From NCBI GenBank assembly GCA_947476185.1, contig CANJPX010000024.1:1-45406 (forward strand): DNA of 45,406 bases, written 5' to 3'. Below the pieces are notes generated by a model. It did no database searches and had not been told where the DNA came from. It was given only the letters and a program-made list of their open reading frames with translations. This document shows, in pieces, positions 14,912-22,953 of the stretch; positions within the stretch are counted from its first letter, which is position 1; every line of letters starts with the position of its first letter. The translations under genes and the position numbers were made by a program. Source of the DNA: Bacteroidota bacterium (GTDB lineage Bacteria > Bacteroidota > Bacteroidia > 2-12-FULL-35-15).

Positions 14912-15817
14912 ATGCCTGATAAATCTCTTATTGTAATTGTCGGCCCTACAGCAATAGGTAAAACATCCCTAAGCATCCATCTTGCAAAAGAATTCAACTG
15001 CCCCATTATTTCCGCGGATTCAAGGCAGTTTTTCAAAGAAATGAGTATTGGTACTGCTAAACCGAGCTATGAAGAAATGCAAGGTGTCCAACATTTCTTT
15101 ATCGACTCTCATTCCATATCAGATAAGTACAACGTAGGTAAATATGAGGTGGAGGTTATTGATTTATTAGATAAATTATTTCTGACCAACAAAACAGTCA
15201 TACTTGTTGGTGGATCAGGATTATATGTTGACGCAGTCTGCAAAGGTTTTGATGAACTGCCTGAAGCAGATATTGACGTTCGAAAAAAAATAAATTTACT
15301 TCTTGAAGAAAAAGGGATCGAAGCACTTCAAGATCTCTTAAAAGAACTTGATCCGGATTATTATGCAAAAGTGGATTTGCAAAATCCTCAACGGATAAGC
15401 AGAGCCCTGGAGGTTTGTTTAACAACAGGGAAGCCTTACTCTAACTTGCGTGAAGGTAAACCAAAAAACAGAAACTTTAATATCATTAAGATAGGATTAA
15501 ACACTTCCAGAGAAGTTCTTTATGAAAGAATAAATGAACGTGTGGATTCAATGATGAAGTCTGGGTTATTGAATGAAGTAAAAGCTTTATTCGCACATAA
15601 ACATCTGAATGCGTTACAAACGGTTGGATATACTGAGTTATTCAACTATCTTGAAAATAAAATTGATTTGAATACAGCTATTGGATCTATTAAACAAAAT
15701 ACTCGGAAATTCGCAAAACGTCAACTTACATGGTTCAGGAAAGATCAGGAAATAAAATGGTTTGAACCGGATGAATTAATAATCATTCAAAATTATTTAG
15801 AATCAAAATTGAAATAG
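14912..15817 (+). CDS. miaA: tRNA dimethylallyltransferase MiaA
   Basis: A 301-residue enzyme that transfers the dimethylallyl group of DMAPP to N6 of A37 in tRNAs reading UNN codons. The P-loop GPTAIGKTS opens the protein, followed by ISADSRQFFKEMSIGTAKP, GGSGLYVDAVCKG, QNPQRISRALEV and the C-terminal KQNTRKFAKRQLTWFRK, all hallmarks of MiaA. The ATG at 14912 (MPDKSLIVIVGPT) is preferred over the GTG four codons earlier. Its DMAPP substrate derives from the pathway ended by IspH, encoded about 7 kb away. Confidence 0.96.
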   Translation: MPDKSLIVIVGPTAIGKTSLSIHLAKEFNCPIISADSRQFFKEMSIGTAKPSYEEMQGVQHFFIDSHSISDKYNVGKYEVEVIDLLDKLFLTNKTVILVGGSGLYVDAVCKGFDELPEADIDVRKKINLLLEEKGIEALQDLLKELDPDYYAKVDLQNPQRISRALEVCLTTGKPYSNLREGKPKNRNFNIIKIGLNTSREVLYERINERVDSMMKSGLLNEVKALFAHKHLNALQTVGYTELFNYLENKIDLNTAIGSIKQNTRKFAKRQLTWFRKDQEIKWFEPDELIIIQNYLESKLK

Positions 15818-15856
15818 TCAGCTAAGCCCTACTCACAAATCTGATTCGGCATAGCT

Positions 15857-15895
15857 TGACAAGAATTGTCAGCATCTGAACTCATTCGAAGAATG
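15857..15895. repeat. Two short inverted repeats between miaA and the MFS gene
   Basis: TGACAA and TTGTCA (15857-15871), and CATTC and GAATG (15883-15895), are perfect inverted repeats, each with a GAA centre. The second is followed by CATTTTTATT. They fill the end of the 94-base gap and could act as a weak miaA terminator or as sites for a regulator of the transporter. Confidence 0.3.
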
Positions 15896-15911
15896 CATTT
15901 TTATTCAAATT

Positions 15912-17156
15912 ATGATTACCACTTTAAAAGAGTATACAAAACTAAATCGCTCACTTCTCAACATAATCACAGTTGAGTTCTTTGTGCAATTGATAAATGT
16001 TTTGTTTGTTGCGATCCTTCCTTTATATATGAAAAAGGAAGGATACAGCGATGCACAATATGCTCATTTTACATCCTACAGATATTTTGGGATGCTTGCT
16101 CTTGCATTATTCTTAGGAATGTATATCAAAGGAAGAAAAATTTTACCGTTGATCTATATTGCCTCTATTGGTGTTCCATTTTTTGCGCTATTGATAATTA
16201 TTGGTGTGCAATTTCATTTAACTTCCTTATTGCTGATCGCCCATTTATTATGGGGCACAGCATATACATTCATACAAATACCTATCTTACCTTATATCAT
16301 GCGAAATGCTCCGAAGGAGCAACAGACAAAAGCGATCACGCTGAATTTTGCTACCTGGAGCATGGCAACAATTACCGGCAGCTTAATTGTAGCAGTATTT
16401 AATGGAATAGATCCAATCATTTTTTCGGAGCGGAATTTATTATTTGTACTCTCTCTCTTTTGTTTTTCCGGAATTTATTTTACAATGAAGATCAGCAAGA
16501 ACGAATATGTTCCTATAATAAAGGAAAGCAGAACCAATTTAAAAGATTACGACTGGACCATAATCATGAAAGCGCTTGTTCCAACAGTAATCATTGCTAT
16601 CGGAGCGGGATTTACAATTCCTTTTATGAGTCTCTTCTTTTCAAATGTGCACAACATGAGCACCGCTATGTTCTCCACGCTGAATATGTTAACTGCAATT
16701 ACAGTAACGATAGTTGCCATTTATATTCCGAGGATCAAAGATAAATATGGTTATCATCGCACTATTCCTACTACACAATCCATTGCTATCATTGCCCTGA
16801 TGATAATGGCTACAACCCAATATTATAGTCAGTATAGTTTCGCAATAATAATTGCCTCGGCTTTTTATTTAATCCGACAACCATTTATGAGTGCGGCTGT
16901 ACCTATGACATCTGAAATCACGATGAAATATGTTGGAGAAGGAAACAGAGAAATGGTAAGTGCATTGACTTCCGCAATCTGGTCCGGCTCTGCTTATTTT
17001 AGCGCTGTCGGATTTGGAATTTTACGTCACTTGAATGTGGCGTATGTAAATATATTTTGGATCACTTCAGGGATGTATATAATCGGAGTGATATTGTATT
17101 CCATGCTGATAAAAGATTATCATATCCGAGAAAAAGCAGGCTTGATAAGTCATTGA
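15912..17156 (+). CDS. MFS transporter
   Basis: A 414-residue protein with about twelve hydrophobic helices in two halves, split by a charged loop near residues 195-215 (KISKNEYVPIIKESRTNLKDYD). The N-terminal half has the loop FLGMYIKGRKILPLIYI, the usual Gx(3)D/GRR-like loop 2-3 region. The family exports or imports small solutes; the substrate cannot be told. There is no neighbouring biosynthetic gene to help. Its stop abuts the stop of the convergent DUF2279 gene through a shared TGATCA. Confidence 0.85.
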   Translation: MITTLKEYTKLNRSLLNIITVEFFVQLINVLFVAILPLYMKKEGYSDAQYAHFTSYRYFGMLALALFLGMYIKGRKILPLIYIASIGVPFFALLIIIGVQFHLTSLLLIAHLLWGTAYTFIQIPILPYIMRNAPKEQQTKAITLNFATWSMATITGSLIVAVFNGIDPIIFSERNLLFVLSLFCFSGIYFTMKISKNEYVPIIKESRTNLKDYDWTIIMKALVPTVIIAIGAGFTIPFMSLFFSNVHNMSTAMFSTLNMLTAITVTIVAIYIPRIKDKYGYHRTIPTTQSIAIIALMIMATTQYYSQYSFAIIIASAFYLIRQPFMSAAVPMTSEITMKYVGEGNREMVSALTSAIWSGSAYFSAVGFGILRHLNVAYVNIFWITSGMYIIGVILYSMLIKDYHIREKAGLISH

Positions 17157-18143
17157 TCAAAATCCTAACAAACTCCCCTTTACTTTTCCATTGCTAAATT
17201 CGATAGCCGGTGAAGGAATTTTTATAAAGCCAATGGCATAAAATAGAGTTCTCAAAAATGCAGACTTTGTTTTTATATGAGTAAGATCAACATCCAATGA
17301 TAAATAATATTGGCGATATCGTTCATGATAGACCTGAATTCCATTACTATCAAAATAGGAAGGATTAAAATTTCCACCTGTCATACCATTAGCGCCATAA
17401 CCAAAATCGAAATTGAGCCATTTAGGAAATTTTGATCCTTTATTCATAAAAGAAAATGGATTAACAGATAACCAATAGGTTTGCCCGTTATAATCTTTCA
17501 ATACATTTTCTTGCAGGTCTTTCCCTAAAATATTTGGACGGTATTTTGAATATTCGCTTTGCTGAAATGAATATTTTAATACGATTCGTTGTTCATTCCA
17601 TGCTAACTCTTGTCCGACACAAAGAAAAGATCCAATAGTATTTGCTGCAAAATCACCAACAGAAAAACCCCATTCGGAGGAATAGCCATCCAGAATCTCA
17701 ATTGTACTTTGGTAAACCGAACCTAACATACCTCCGTACCAAATGGCTTTTTTTCGCTCTGCCCCACTCCATTTCAATAAACCAACACCACCCCTGCCAA
17801 TATAATAAGAGGTTATTACATGTCCTGCTTTATCCATTTGCAACCATTCTTCATTATCATTAAAAAAATGAAATGACGAACGTGGATAGTCTTTATACCA
17901 AAGTTCATTAAGCCCAACTATTGATCCGCCATACAATATGGATTCTGTTCCAAGGATCACGCCTAAGCGTTTTTTATTTAGATTGGGGATTTTATTTGGA
18001 CATAAATGCGGCGGAATATTAACTGATATAGAATCATAAACTGAGGATAACCTTTTTACACTATCATTTTGGGCAATTATAAAACTGCCTGTGAACAGAC
18101 AGAAAAAGGTGATAAAGAGATTTTTTTTATTGAATTTATGCAC
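17157..18143 (-). CDS. DUF2279 family protein, exported
   Basis: A 328-residue protein with an N-terminal signal peptide (KKNLFITFFCLFTGSFIIAQ). The body carries the DUF2279 pattern DKAGHVITSYYIGR, GSVYQSTIEILDGYSSEWGFSVGDFAANTIGS and later SVNPFSF, seen in conserved envelope proteins of unknown function (YfiM-like). The start is GTG (18143-18141); TATCTTTA four bases upstream resembles a -7 box, consistent with a nearly leaderless transcript. The C-terminal half probably forms a beta structure in the outer membrane or periplasm, inferred only from composition. Confidence 0.85.
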   Translation of the reverse strand: MHKFNKKNLFITFFCLFTGSFIIAQNDSVKRLSSVYDSISVNIPPHLCPNKIPNLNKKRLGVILGTESILYGGSIVGLNELWYKDYPRSSFHFFNDNEEWLQMDKAGHVITSYYIGRGGVGLLKWSGAERKKAIWYGGMLGSVYQSTIEILDGYSSEWGFSVGDFAANTIGSFLCVGQELAWNEQRIVLKYSFQQSEYSKYRPNILGKDLQENVLKDYNGQTYWLSVNPFSFMNKGSKFPKWLNFDFGYGANGMTGGNFNPSYFDSNGIQVYHERYRQYYLSLDVDLTHIKTKSAFLRTLFYAIGFIKIPSPAIEFSNGKVKGSLLGF

Positions 18144-18216
18144 AGTTAAAGATAAGAAATTATGTTTGCGTGAAAGTTATAATACAACTAACAGAATGCA
18201 TTCCAAAACCCATTAT

Positions 18217-19383
18217 TTATTCCTGTCTGAAATAATTTAATGCTGAAAGATCCACCAAATGAACATCTTTATAATAAAAGTTTAAAATATCCTTATAAGA
18301 ATAATTCAGATCAGCCATACGCATTGCTCCTTCCTGACAAAGTCCGACACCATGCCCATAACCTCGACCACTAAAAACTATTTGATCCCCCTGTTGCGCT
18401 ACAGAAAAATAAGTTGACTTCAGCTGAAAATCTGCCCGGATAGTTTTAAGCGGGATCTTAAGATCTTTATCCGTAAAATAAATGGCTCTTCCATTGGGTT
18501 GGGTAAAAGTAGTAGCATCATTCAGTTTCAAACTATCATCAATTGGATATTTATGTTTTAATTGTAAATAAGCCTTCCAGTCTTCAAGCGGAATACTTCT
18601 CTTCCAAAGCGCATGACTTTGATTTAAGCAAAATGAATCCTTTACCGATTTCAAATAAGTAGTAGACATAGCCCAAACATCTTGTGATGCAACAGTTTGT
18701 CCTCCACAATTTGAATGAAAAGCGGCAGTTATCAAATTCAGATCACCATCAACAACCACCAACCCCTTTGTATCATACACCCCTTTTTTTACATCCAGAT
18801 CTGTCGTTCTACTCAAGTAAGCCTGACAATGAACATCATCACACACTTGAAAGCCTTCAAAAATATGACGATTAATGTGAGACAATAAATAAGTACGACA
18901 CAAAATGGACTGCAACTTATAATACTCTAAACTAGTCCGTGTTCCTGATTCTGATTCAACAACACCGGCAATATATTTTTCTATATCTACATGGTTGATT
19001 AGCAAAAACTGTTTTTTCTCAGCATCTAATCCTATTGTAAGATTATCTTCATAGGTGCGCACCTTGCTTTCGGAGATGACAGATTTTATTTTAAATGCTC
19101 CGTCCGCTTGTCTGGCGATCATTTTAAGGGAGGAATATTTACCTATCGTTTTTTCGAATGTTTTTAATAGTATGGAATCTCCATCAATATTCATTTGAAA
19201 GATACCTGGAACATCGCTATTAGTTAATAACACACCATCTCCGTAAACATCATACGTTCCAATTATTGGAGAAAAGATAAAAGAGCTGATTACTTTGGTG
19301 GTAAGGATCCTGACGTTTATTGTTGCTGCATTAACTGAAATTGAAAAAGCAAAGAAAAGTATGAATAATTTATTTTTTTTCAT
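18217..19383 (-). CDS. SpoIID/LytB domain protein
   Basis: A 388-residue exported protein (signal peptide MKKNKLFILFFAFSISVNAA). The SpoIID domain is complete: IEKYIAGVVESESG with the likely catalytic Glu, then LQSILCRTYLLSH, FHSNCGGQTVASQDVW, and the C-terminal GRGYGHGVGLCQEGA signature. SpoIID is a lytic transglycosylase acting on denuded peptidoglycan glycans; here it probably remodels the wall in the periplasm. It lies 6 bases after lpxB on the same strand, so it is likely the last gene of surE - small membrane protein - lpxB - spoIID-like. Confidence 0.92.
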   Translation of the reverse strand: MKKNKLFILFFAFSISVNAATINVRILTTKVISSFIFSPIIGTYDVYGDGVLLTNSDVPGIFQMNIDGDSILLKTFEKTIGKYSSLKMIARQADGAFKIKSVISESKVRTYEDNLTIGLDAEKKQFLLINHVDIEKYIAGVVESESGTRTSLEYYKLQSILCRTYLLSHINRHIFEGFQVCDDVHCQAYLSRTTDLDVKKGVYDTKGLVVVDGDLNLITAAFHSNCGGQTVASQDVWAMSTTYLKSVKDSFCLNQSHALWKRSIPLEDWKAYLQLKHKYPIDDSLKLNDATTFTQPNGRAIYFTDKDLKIPLKTIRADFQLKSTYFSVAQQGDQIVFSGRGYGHGVGLCQEGAMRMADLNYSYKDILNFYYKDVHLVDLSALNYFRQE

Positions 19384-19389
19384 TTATTA

Positions 19390-20487
19390 TTATTTCAAAT
19401 AGTTGATCATTAACTCGGCTGTCTTACTTGAAGCTCCCGAACCTCCTAGTTTTTCTTTAAGTTCAGCATAATCCGACAGCATTTTAGTGCGGGTGACCGA
19501 TGTTAATAATTTGTCCAATTCTGTTTTGAGATTTTTTTCATTCAGTTCATCCTGGATCAGCTCTTTCACAATTTCCTTATCCATGATCAAATTCACTAAA
19601 GAAATATATTTTACTTTGATTAATTGTTTGGCAATTGCATACGAAATTTTACCTCCTTTATAACAAACGACTTCAGGAATACCAAACAAAGCTGTTTCTA
19701 AAGTTGCTGTTCCGGAAGTAACCAAAGCAGCCTCTGATCTTTGGAGCAATTGATACGTTTTATCAAAAACAATTTTGGTATCAACGTTATTAATCCATGT
19801 CTGATAATATTCTTTTGTTTGTGAAGGAGCTCCTGCAACCACAAATTCATATCCGGGATAAAATTTACGCAAGGATAACATCAAGGGTAACATTGTAGAG
19901 ATCTCTTGCTTACGGCTTCCAGGTAACAAAGCAATAATAGGTTTAGTAATCTGAAGATCCAGAGAAGCAGATTTTTCGGCATAATTTGCAACTGCATCCA
20001 ACAATGGATGACCCACAAAATCAACTGCAAAATCAAATCGCTGATAAAATTCTTTTTCGAAAGGAAGGATAACAAACATCTTATCTACCACTTTTTTGAT
20101 CTTATGAATGCGGGATTGTTTCCAAGCCCATACTTGTGGCGAAATATAATAGAATACTTTTATTCCATTTGCTTTTGCAAATTCTGCAATACGTAAATTA
20201 AATCCCGGATAATCAACCAATATCAATACATCCGGCTTATTTTCAAGAATATCTTTTTTACAAAGTTCAATGTTCTTAAAAATCGTCCGGATATTTATCA
20301 GCACTTCTGTAAAACCCATAAATGCAAGATCTCGGTAGTGTTTTACCAGCTCTGCACCTTGTGCTTTCATCAAATCACCTCCCCAACAGCGGAATTGGGC
20401 TTTGGTATCCAAAACTTTTATTGACCGCATCAGGTTAGATGCGTGTAAATCTCCTGATGCTTCTCCTGCTATTATATAATATTTCAT
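19390..20487 (-). CDS. lpxB: Lipid-A-disaccharide synthase
   Basis: A 365-residue GT19 enzyme joining UDP-2,3-diacylglucosamine and lipid X into the tetra-acylated disaccharide of lipid A at the inner-membrane surface. Signatures include YYIAGEASGDLHASNLM, CWGGDLMKAQGAELV, FYYISPQVWAWKQSR, FVGHPLLD, LLPGSRKQEI, and SGTATLETALFGIPEVVCYK. The length is normal. Its ATG abuts the TAA of the upstream small membrane-protein gene (TAAATG), strongly suggesting coupled translation. Confidence 0.97.
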   Translation of the reverse strand: MKYYIIAGEASGDLHASNLMRSIKVLDTKAQFRCWGGDLMKAQGAELVKHYRDLAFMGFTEVLINIRTIFKNIELCKKDILENKPDVLILVDYPGFNLRIAEFAKANGIKVFYYISPQVWAWKQSRIHKIKKVVDKMFVILPFEKEFYQRFDFAVDFVGHPLLDAVANYAEKSASLDLQITKPIIALLPGSRKQEISTMLPLMLSLRKFYPGYEFVVAGAPSQTKEYYQTWINNVDTKIVFDKTYQLLQRSEAALVTSGTATLETALFGIPEVVCYKGGKISYAIAKQLIKVKYISLVNLIMDKEIVKELIQDELNEKNLKTELDKLLTSVTRTKMLSDYAELKEKLGGSGASSKTAELMINYLK

Positions 20488-20763
20488 TTAACCGATACGT
20501 AGGTGATTTGTAAAAAAAGAAAAATAAACAATAACAGCTGCCCATATAAATGTGGAAATTAAAACACCTTTTAATCCTTTATATTTTTCAAATTTTTGAT
20601 AAAAATAGAAAGGAATTAAATTTGTAGCAATACATAAACTCACATTCATTTTTTTGATTCCTGTATTATAGACCAGTAGATAATAGATCGCATAAACGAT
20701 TACAGGTGTTGCGATTCCAAGCAACAAGCCTATCCAAGTTTTATCCCAATCAAAATTCTTCAT
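20488..20763 (-). CDS. Small three-helix membrane protein between surE and lpxB
   Basis: A 91-residue protein with three hydrophobic segments (about residues 11-32, 42-54 and 65-83) and a short charged N terminus (MKNFDWDKTW). I do not recognise a named family. Its stop touches the lpxB start and it begins 10 bases after surE ends, so it is cotranscribed with both and may serve lipid A or envelope synthesis. Confidence 0.75.
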   Translation of the reverse strand: MKNFDWDKTWIGLLLGIATPVIVYAIYYLLVYNTGIKKMNVSLCIATNLIPFYFYQKFEKYKGLKGVLISTFIWAAVIVYFSFFTNHLRIG

Positions 20764-20773
20764 ATTTTAAAAA

Positions 20774-21550
20774 TTAAAATTTCCACTTACTAATAACTTT
20801 TATAGAATCATGAGCTGTCATATCGAACTGAGTTGGGACAATCGATACAAAATGATTTTCCAGTGCCCAAACATCAGTATCTTTTTTCCCTTTATCATAA
20901 TTTTCAAACTTGCCTGTCAGCCAAAAATAGGGTTTACCTGAAGGATCTTTACGCTCATCTAGCTCTTCCACCCAATTTGCTTTTGCCTGGCGACACACCT
21001 TTATTCCTTTAATCTCATCTGACTTGACTTTCGGAATGTTCACATTCAAACATACACCAAGAGGCAATCCATTTTTCAATACCTGAGAGGCAATTGTTTT
21101 AACAATTTTTTTTGCGGCTGAAAAATCTGCATCAATGGATTCATTTAATAATGAAAAGCCGATGGAAGGTACGCTTTCAATAGCTCCTTCAACAGCTGCC
21201 GACATAGTTCCTGAATAAATAACATTTATAGACATGTTAGACCCATGGTTGATTCCGGAAACTACAAGATCGGGTTTCCGTTTTAAAATCTTATTGATAG
21301 CTATTTTCACGCAGTCAACGGGTGTCCCGCTACAACTATACTCGGCAAATACACCATAAAAATTTACTTTTTCTATCCTTAGAGTCGAATTAATGGTAAT
21401 CGCATGCCCCATGCCTGATTGAGGTTTATCGGGCGCAACTATAACAACATCGCCAAGTGTTTTTACAACATCGATCAATGCAGCAATCCCAGGTGCAGTA
21501 ATACCATCGTCATTAGTTACTAAAATTAAAGGTCGTTTCGTTTTCATCAT
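20774..21550 (-). CDS. surE: 5'/3'-nucleotidase SurE
   Basis: A 258-residue metal-dependent phosphatase acting on nucleoside 5'- and 3'-monophosphates. The metal-binding NDDG is at the N terminus (LILVTNDDGITAPGI), followed by VVAPDKPQSGMGHAIT, CSGTPVDCV, and VVSGINHGSNMSINVIYSGT. Length is normal. The protein starts with two ATGs (21550 and 21547); either is possible. TATTTTTG (21560-21553 on the minus strand) precedes the start. It leads the surE-lpxB unit. Confidence 0.95.
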   Translation of the reverse strand: MMKTKRPLILVTNDDGITAPGIAALIDVVKTLGDVVIVAPDKPQSGMGHAITINSTLRIEKVNFYGVFAEYSCSGTPVDCVKIAINKILKRKPDLVVSGINHGSNMSINVIYSGTMSAAVEGAIESVPSIGFSLLNESIDADFSAAKKIVKTIASQVLKNGLPLGVCLNVNIPKVKSDEIKGIKVCRQAKANWVEELDERKDPSGKPYFWLTGKFENYDKGKKDTDVWALENHFVSIVPTQFDMTAHDSIKVISKWKF

Positions 21551-21552
21551 AA

Positions 21553-21560
21553 CAAAAATA
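21553..21560 (-). promoter_or_regulatory. -7 box of surE (TATTTTTG)
   Basis: An exact TAnnTTTG match two bases before the first surE ATG, with no clear -33 TTTG. The transcript would be leaderless or nearly so. Confidence 0.35.
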
Positions 21561-21660
21561 CTTAGTAATATCAGATCTTTCGATTATTAATTGAGAATGC
21601 ATCCACACATAATTGTTGATAAAACCACAAAAACAGGGTCTGAAAAGACGCTCTATTTAT

Positions 21661-21668
21661 TAATTTTG
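21661..21668 (+). promoter_or_regulatory. -7 box of ispH (TAATTTTG)
   Basis: An exact TAnnTTTG match eight bases before the ispH ATG, in the divergent gap with surE. No -33 TTTG is visible at normal spacing. Confidence 0.35.
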
Positions 21669-21675
21669 TAGTCTA

Positions 21676-22896
21676 ATGAAAAAATTTAATATCCCTGATT
21701 TTTATAAGAGTTCGGCTATTTCCAAGATTAAGGATATCCGTAAGAGTAACGATCCTCACAAAAAAGATTTCGCTCCTACGCTTCTTGATTTCGGACCTGT
21801 CCGCTTTCATATTGCCCGCCATTTCGGATTCTGCTATGGCGTTGAAAGTGCGATCGAGATCTCCTATAAAGCCATTGAGGAAAATTTAAATAAAAGAATA
21901 TTTCTTCTTAGTCAGATGATCCATAACCCTGAGGTGAATAACGATCTGTTAAACCGTGGTGTCAAATTTTTGATGGATACATCAGGGAATCAAATAATTC
22001 CTTTTAGCGAATTAACAGCAAATGATATAGTAATTATCCCCGCATTCGGCACTACACTTGAAATTGAAGCTGAATTAAATAGCTCCGGGATCCAGGTTAG
22101 GAAATATGATACAACATGCCCATTTGTTGAACGGGTTTGGAAAAAATCTGAAAAACTTGGAGAAGAGCAATTCAGTATTGTCATTCATGGGAAATTTAAA
22201 CATGAAGAAACACGTGCCACTTTTTCAAGAAGTGAACAAAATGCTCCTGCGATTATTGTAAAGGATATTATGGAGTCGAAAGTGTTAGGTGAATTTATTT
22301 TAGGGAATATCAGCATTGATGAATTCAATAAAGCATTTAAGGGAAAACATTCTGATAATCTGGATCCATATAAACATTTGGAACGACTGGGAGTAATCAA
22401 CCAAACAACAATGTTGGCTACTGAAACACAAGAAATTGCTGATTATTTTAAAGAGGTAATGGTCAAAAAATATGGACTGAATAAAATAAAGGAGCACTTC
22501 TCAGACACAAGAGACACTTTGTGTTATGCCACGAATGAAAACCAGGAAGCTACTTATGGATTATTAAAAAGCAAAGCAGATCTGGCAATTGTGGTTGGTG
22601 GTTACAATAGTTCTAATACATCACATATTGTTGAGTTGTGCGAAGAAAGATTGCCTACATTTTTTATTTCTTCAGCAAAAGAGATCATTTCAAAAGATGA
22701 AATAAACCATTTTGATTTCTCTCATCAAAAACATGTGCATACAAAGGATTATTTACCATCTAAAGATGTACTTGATATTATCCTTACGAGTGGAGCTTCT
22801 TGCCCCGATTCAATAGTTGAAGAAGTATTGCAAAAAATAGTTTCTTATTTTCCCGATGCAAAAGATGTCGGATCAGTGATAAACGAATTATTGTAA
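21676..22896 (+). CDS. ispH: 4-hydroxy-3-methylbut-2-enyl diphosphate reductase (long form)
   Basis: A 406-residue [4Fe-4S] enzyme of the last step of the MEP isoprenoid pathway, giving IPP and DMAPP. The three cluster cysteines are visible in HFGFCYGVESAIE, TTCPFVERVW and DTLCYATNENQEA. Also seen are IHNPEVNNDLLNRGVKFL, INQTTMLATETQEI and VVGGYNSSNTSHIVELC. The protein is about 90 residues longer than the roughly 316-residue E. coli enzyme. It has an N-terminal extension and an insertion around residues 195-235, like the long cyanobacterial/plant-type and some Bacteroidota enzymes. A strong terminator follows immediately. Confidence 0.96.
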   Translation: MKKFNIPDFYKSSAISKIKDIRKSNDPHKKDFAPTLLDFGPVRFHIARHFGFCYGVESAIEISYKAIEENLNKRIFLLSQMIHNPEVNNDLLNRGVKFLMDTSGNQIIPFSELTANDIVIIPAFGTTLEIEAELNSSGIQVRKYDTTCPFVERVWKKSEKLGEEQFSIVIHGKFKHEETRATFSRSEQNAPAIIVKDIMESKVLGEFILGNISIDEFNKAFKGKHSDNLDPYKHLERLGVINQTTMLATETQEIADYFKEVMVKKYGLNKIKEHFSDTRDTLCYATNENQEATYGLLKSKADLAIVVGGYNSSNTSHIVELCEERLPTFFISSAKEIISKDEINHFDFSHQKHVHTKDYLPSKDVLDIILTSGASCPDSIVEEVLQKIVSYFPDAKDVGSVINELL

Positions 22897-22901
22897 AAAG
22901 A

Positions 22902-22930
22902 AAAAGCATTCTTCAAGGAAGAATGCTTTT
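22902..22930. terminator. Bidirectional rho-independent terminator
   Basis: AAAAGCATTCTTC (22902-22914) and GAAGAATGCTTTT (22918-22930) form a perfect 13-bp stem with a three-base loop. The flanking A and T tracts make it work on both strands. It lies between the convergent ispH and T9SS cargo genes. Confidence 0.85.
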
Positions 22931-22953
22931 CTTAAAAAGTAAGTTAATAATTG

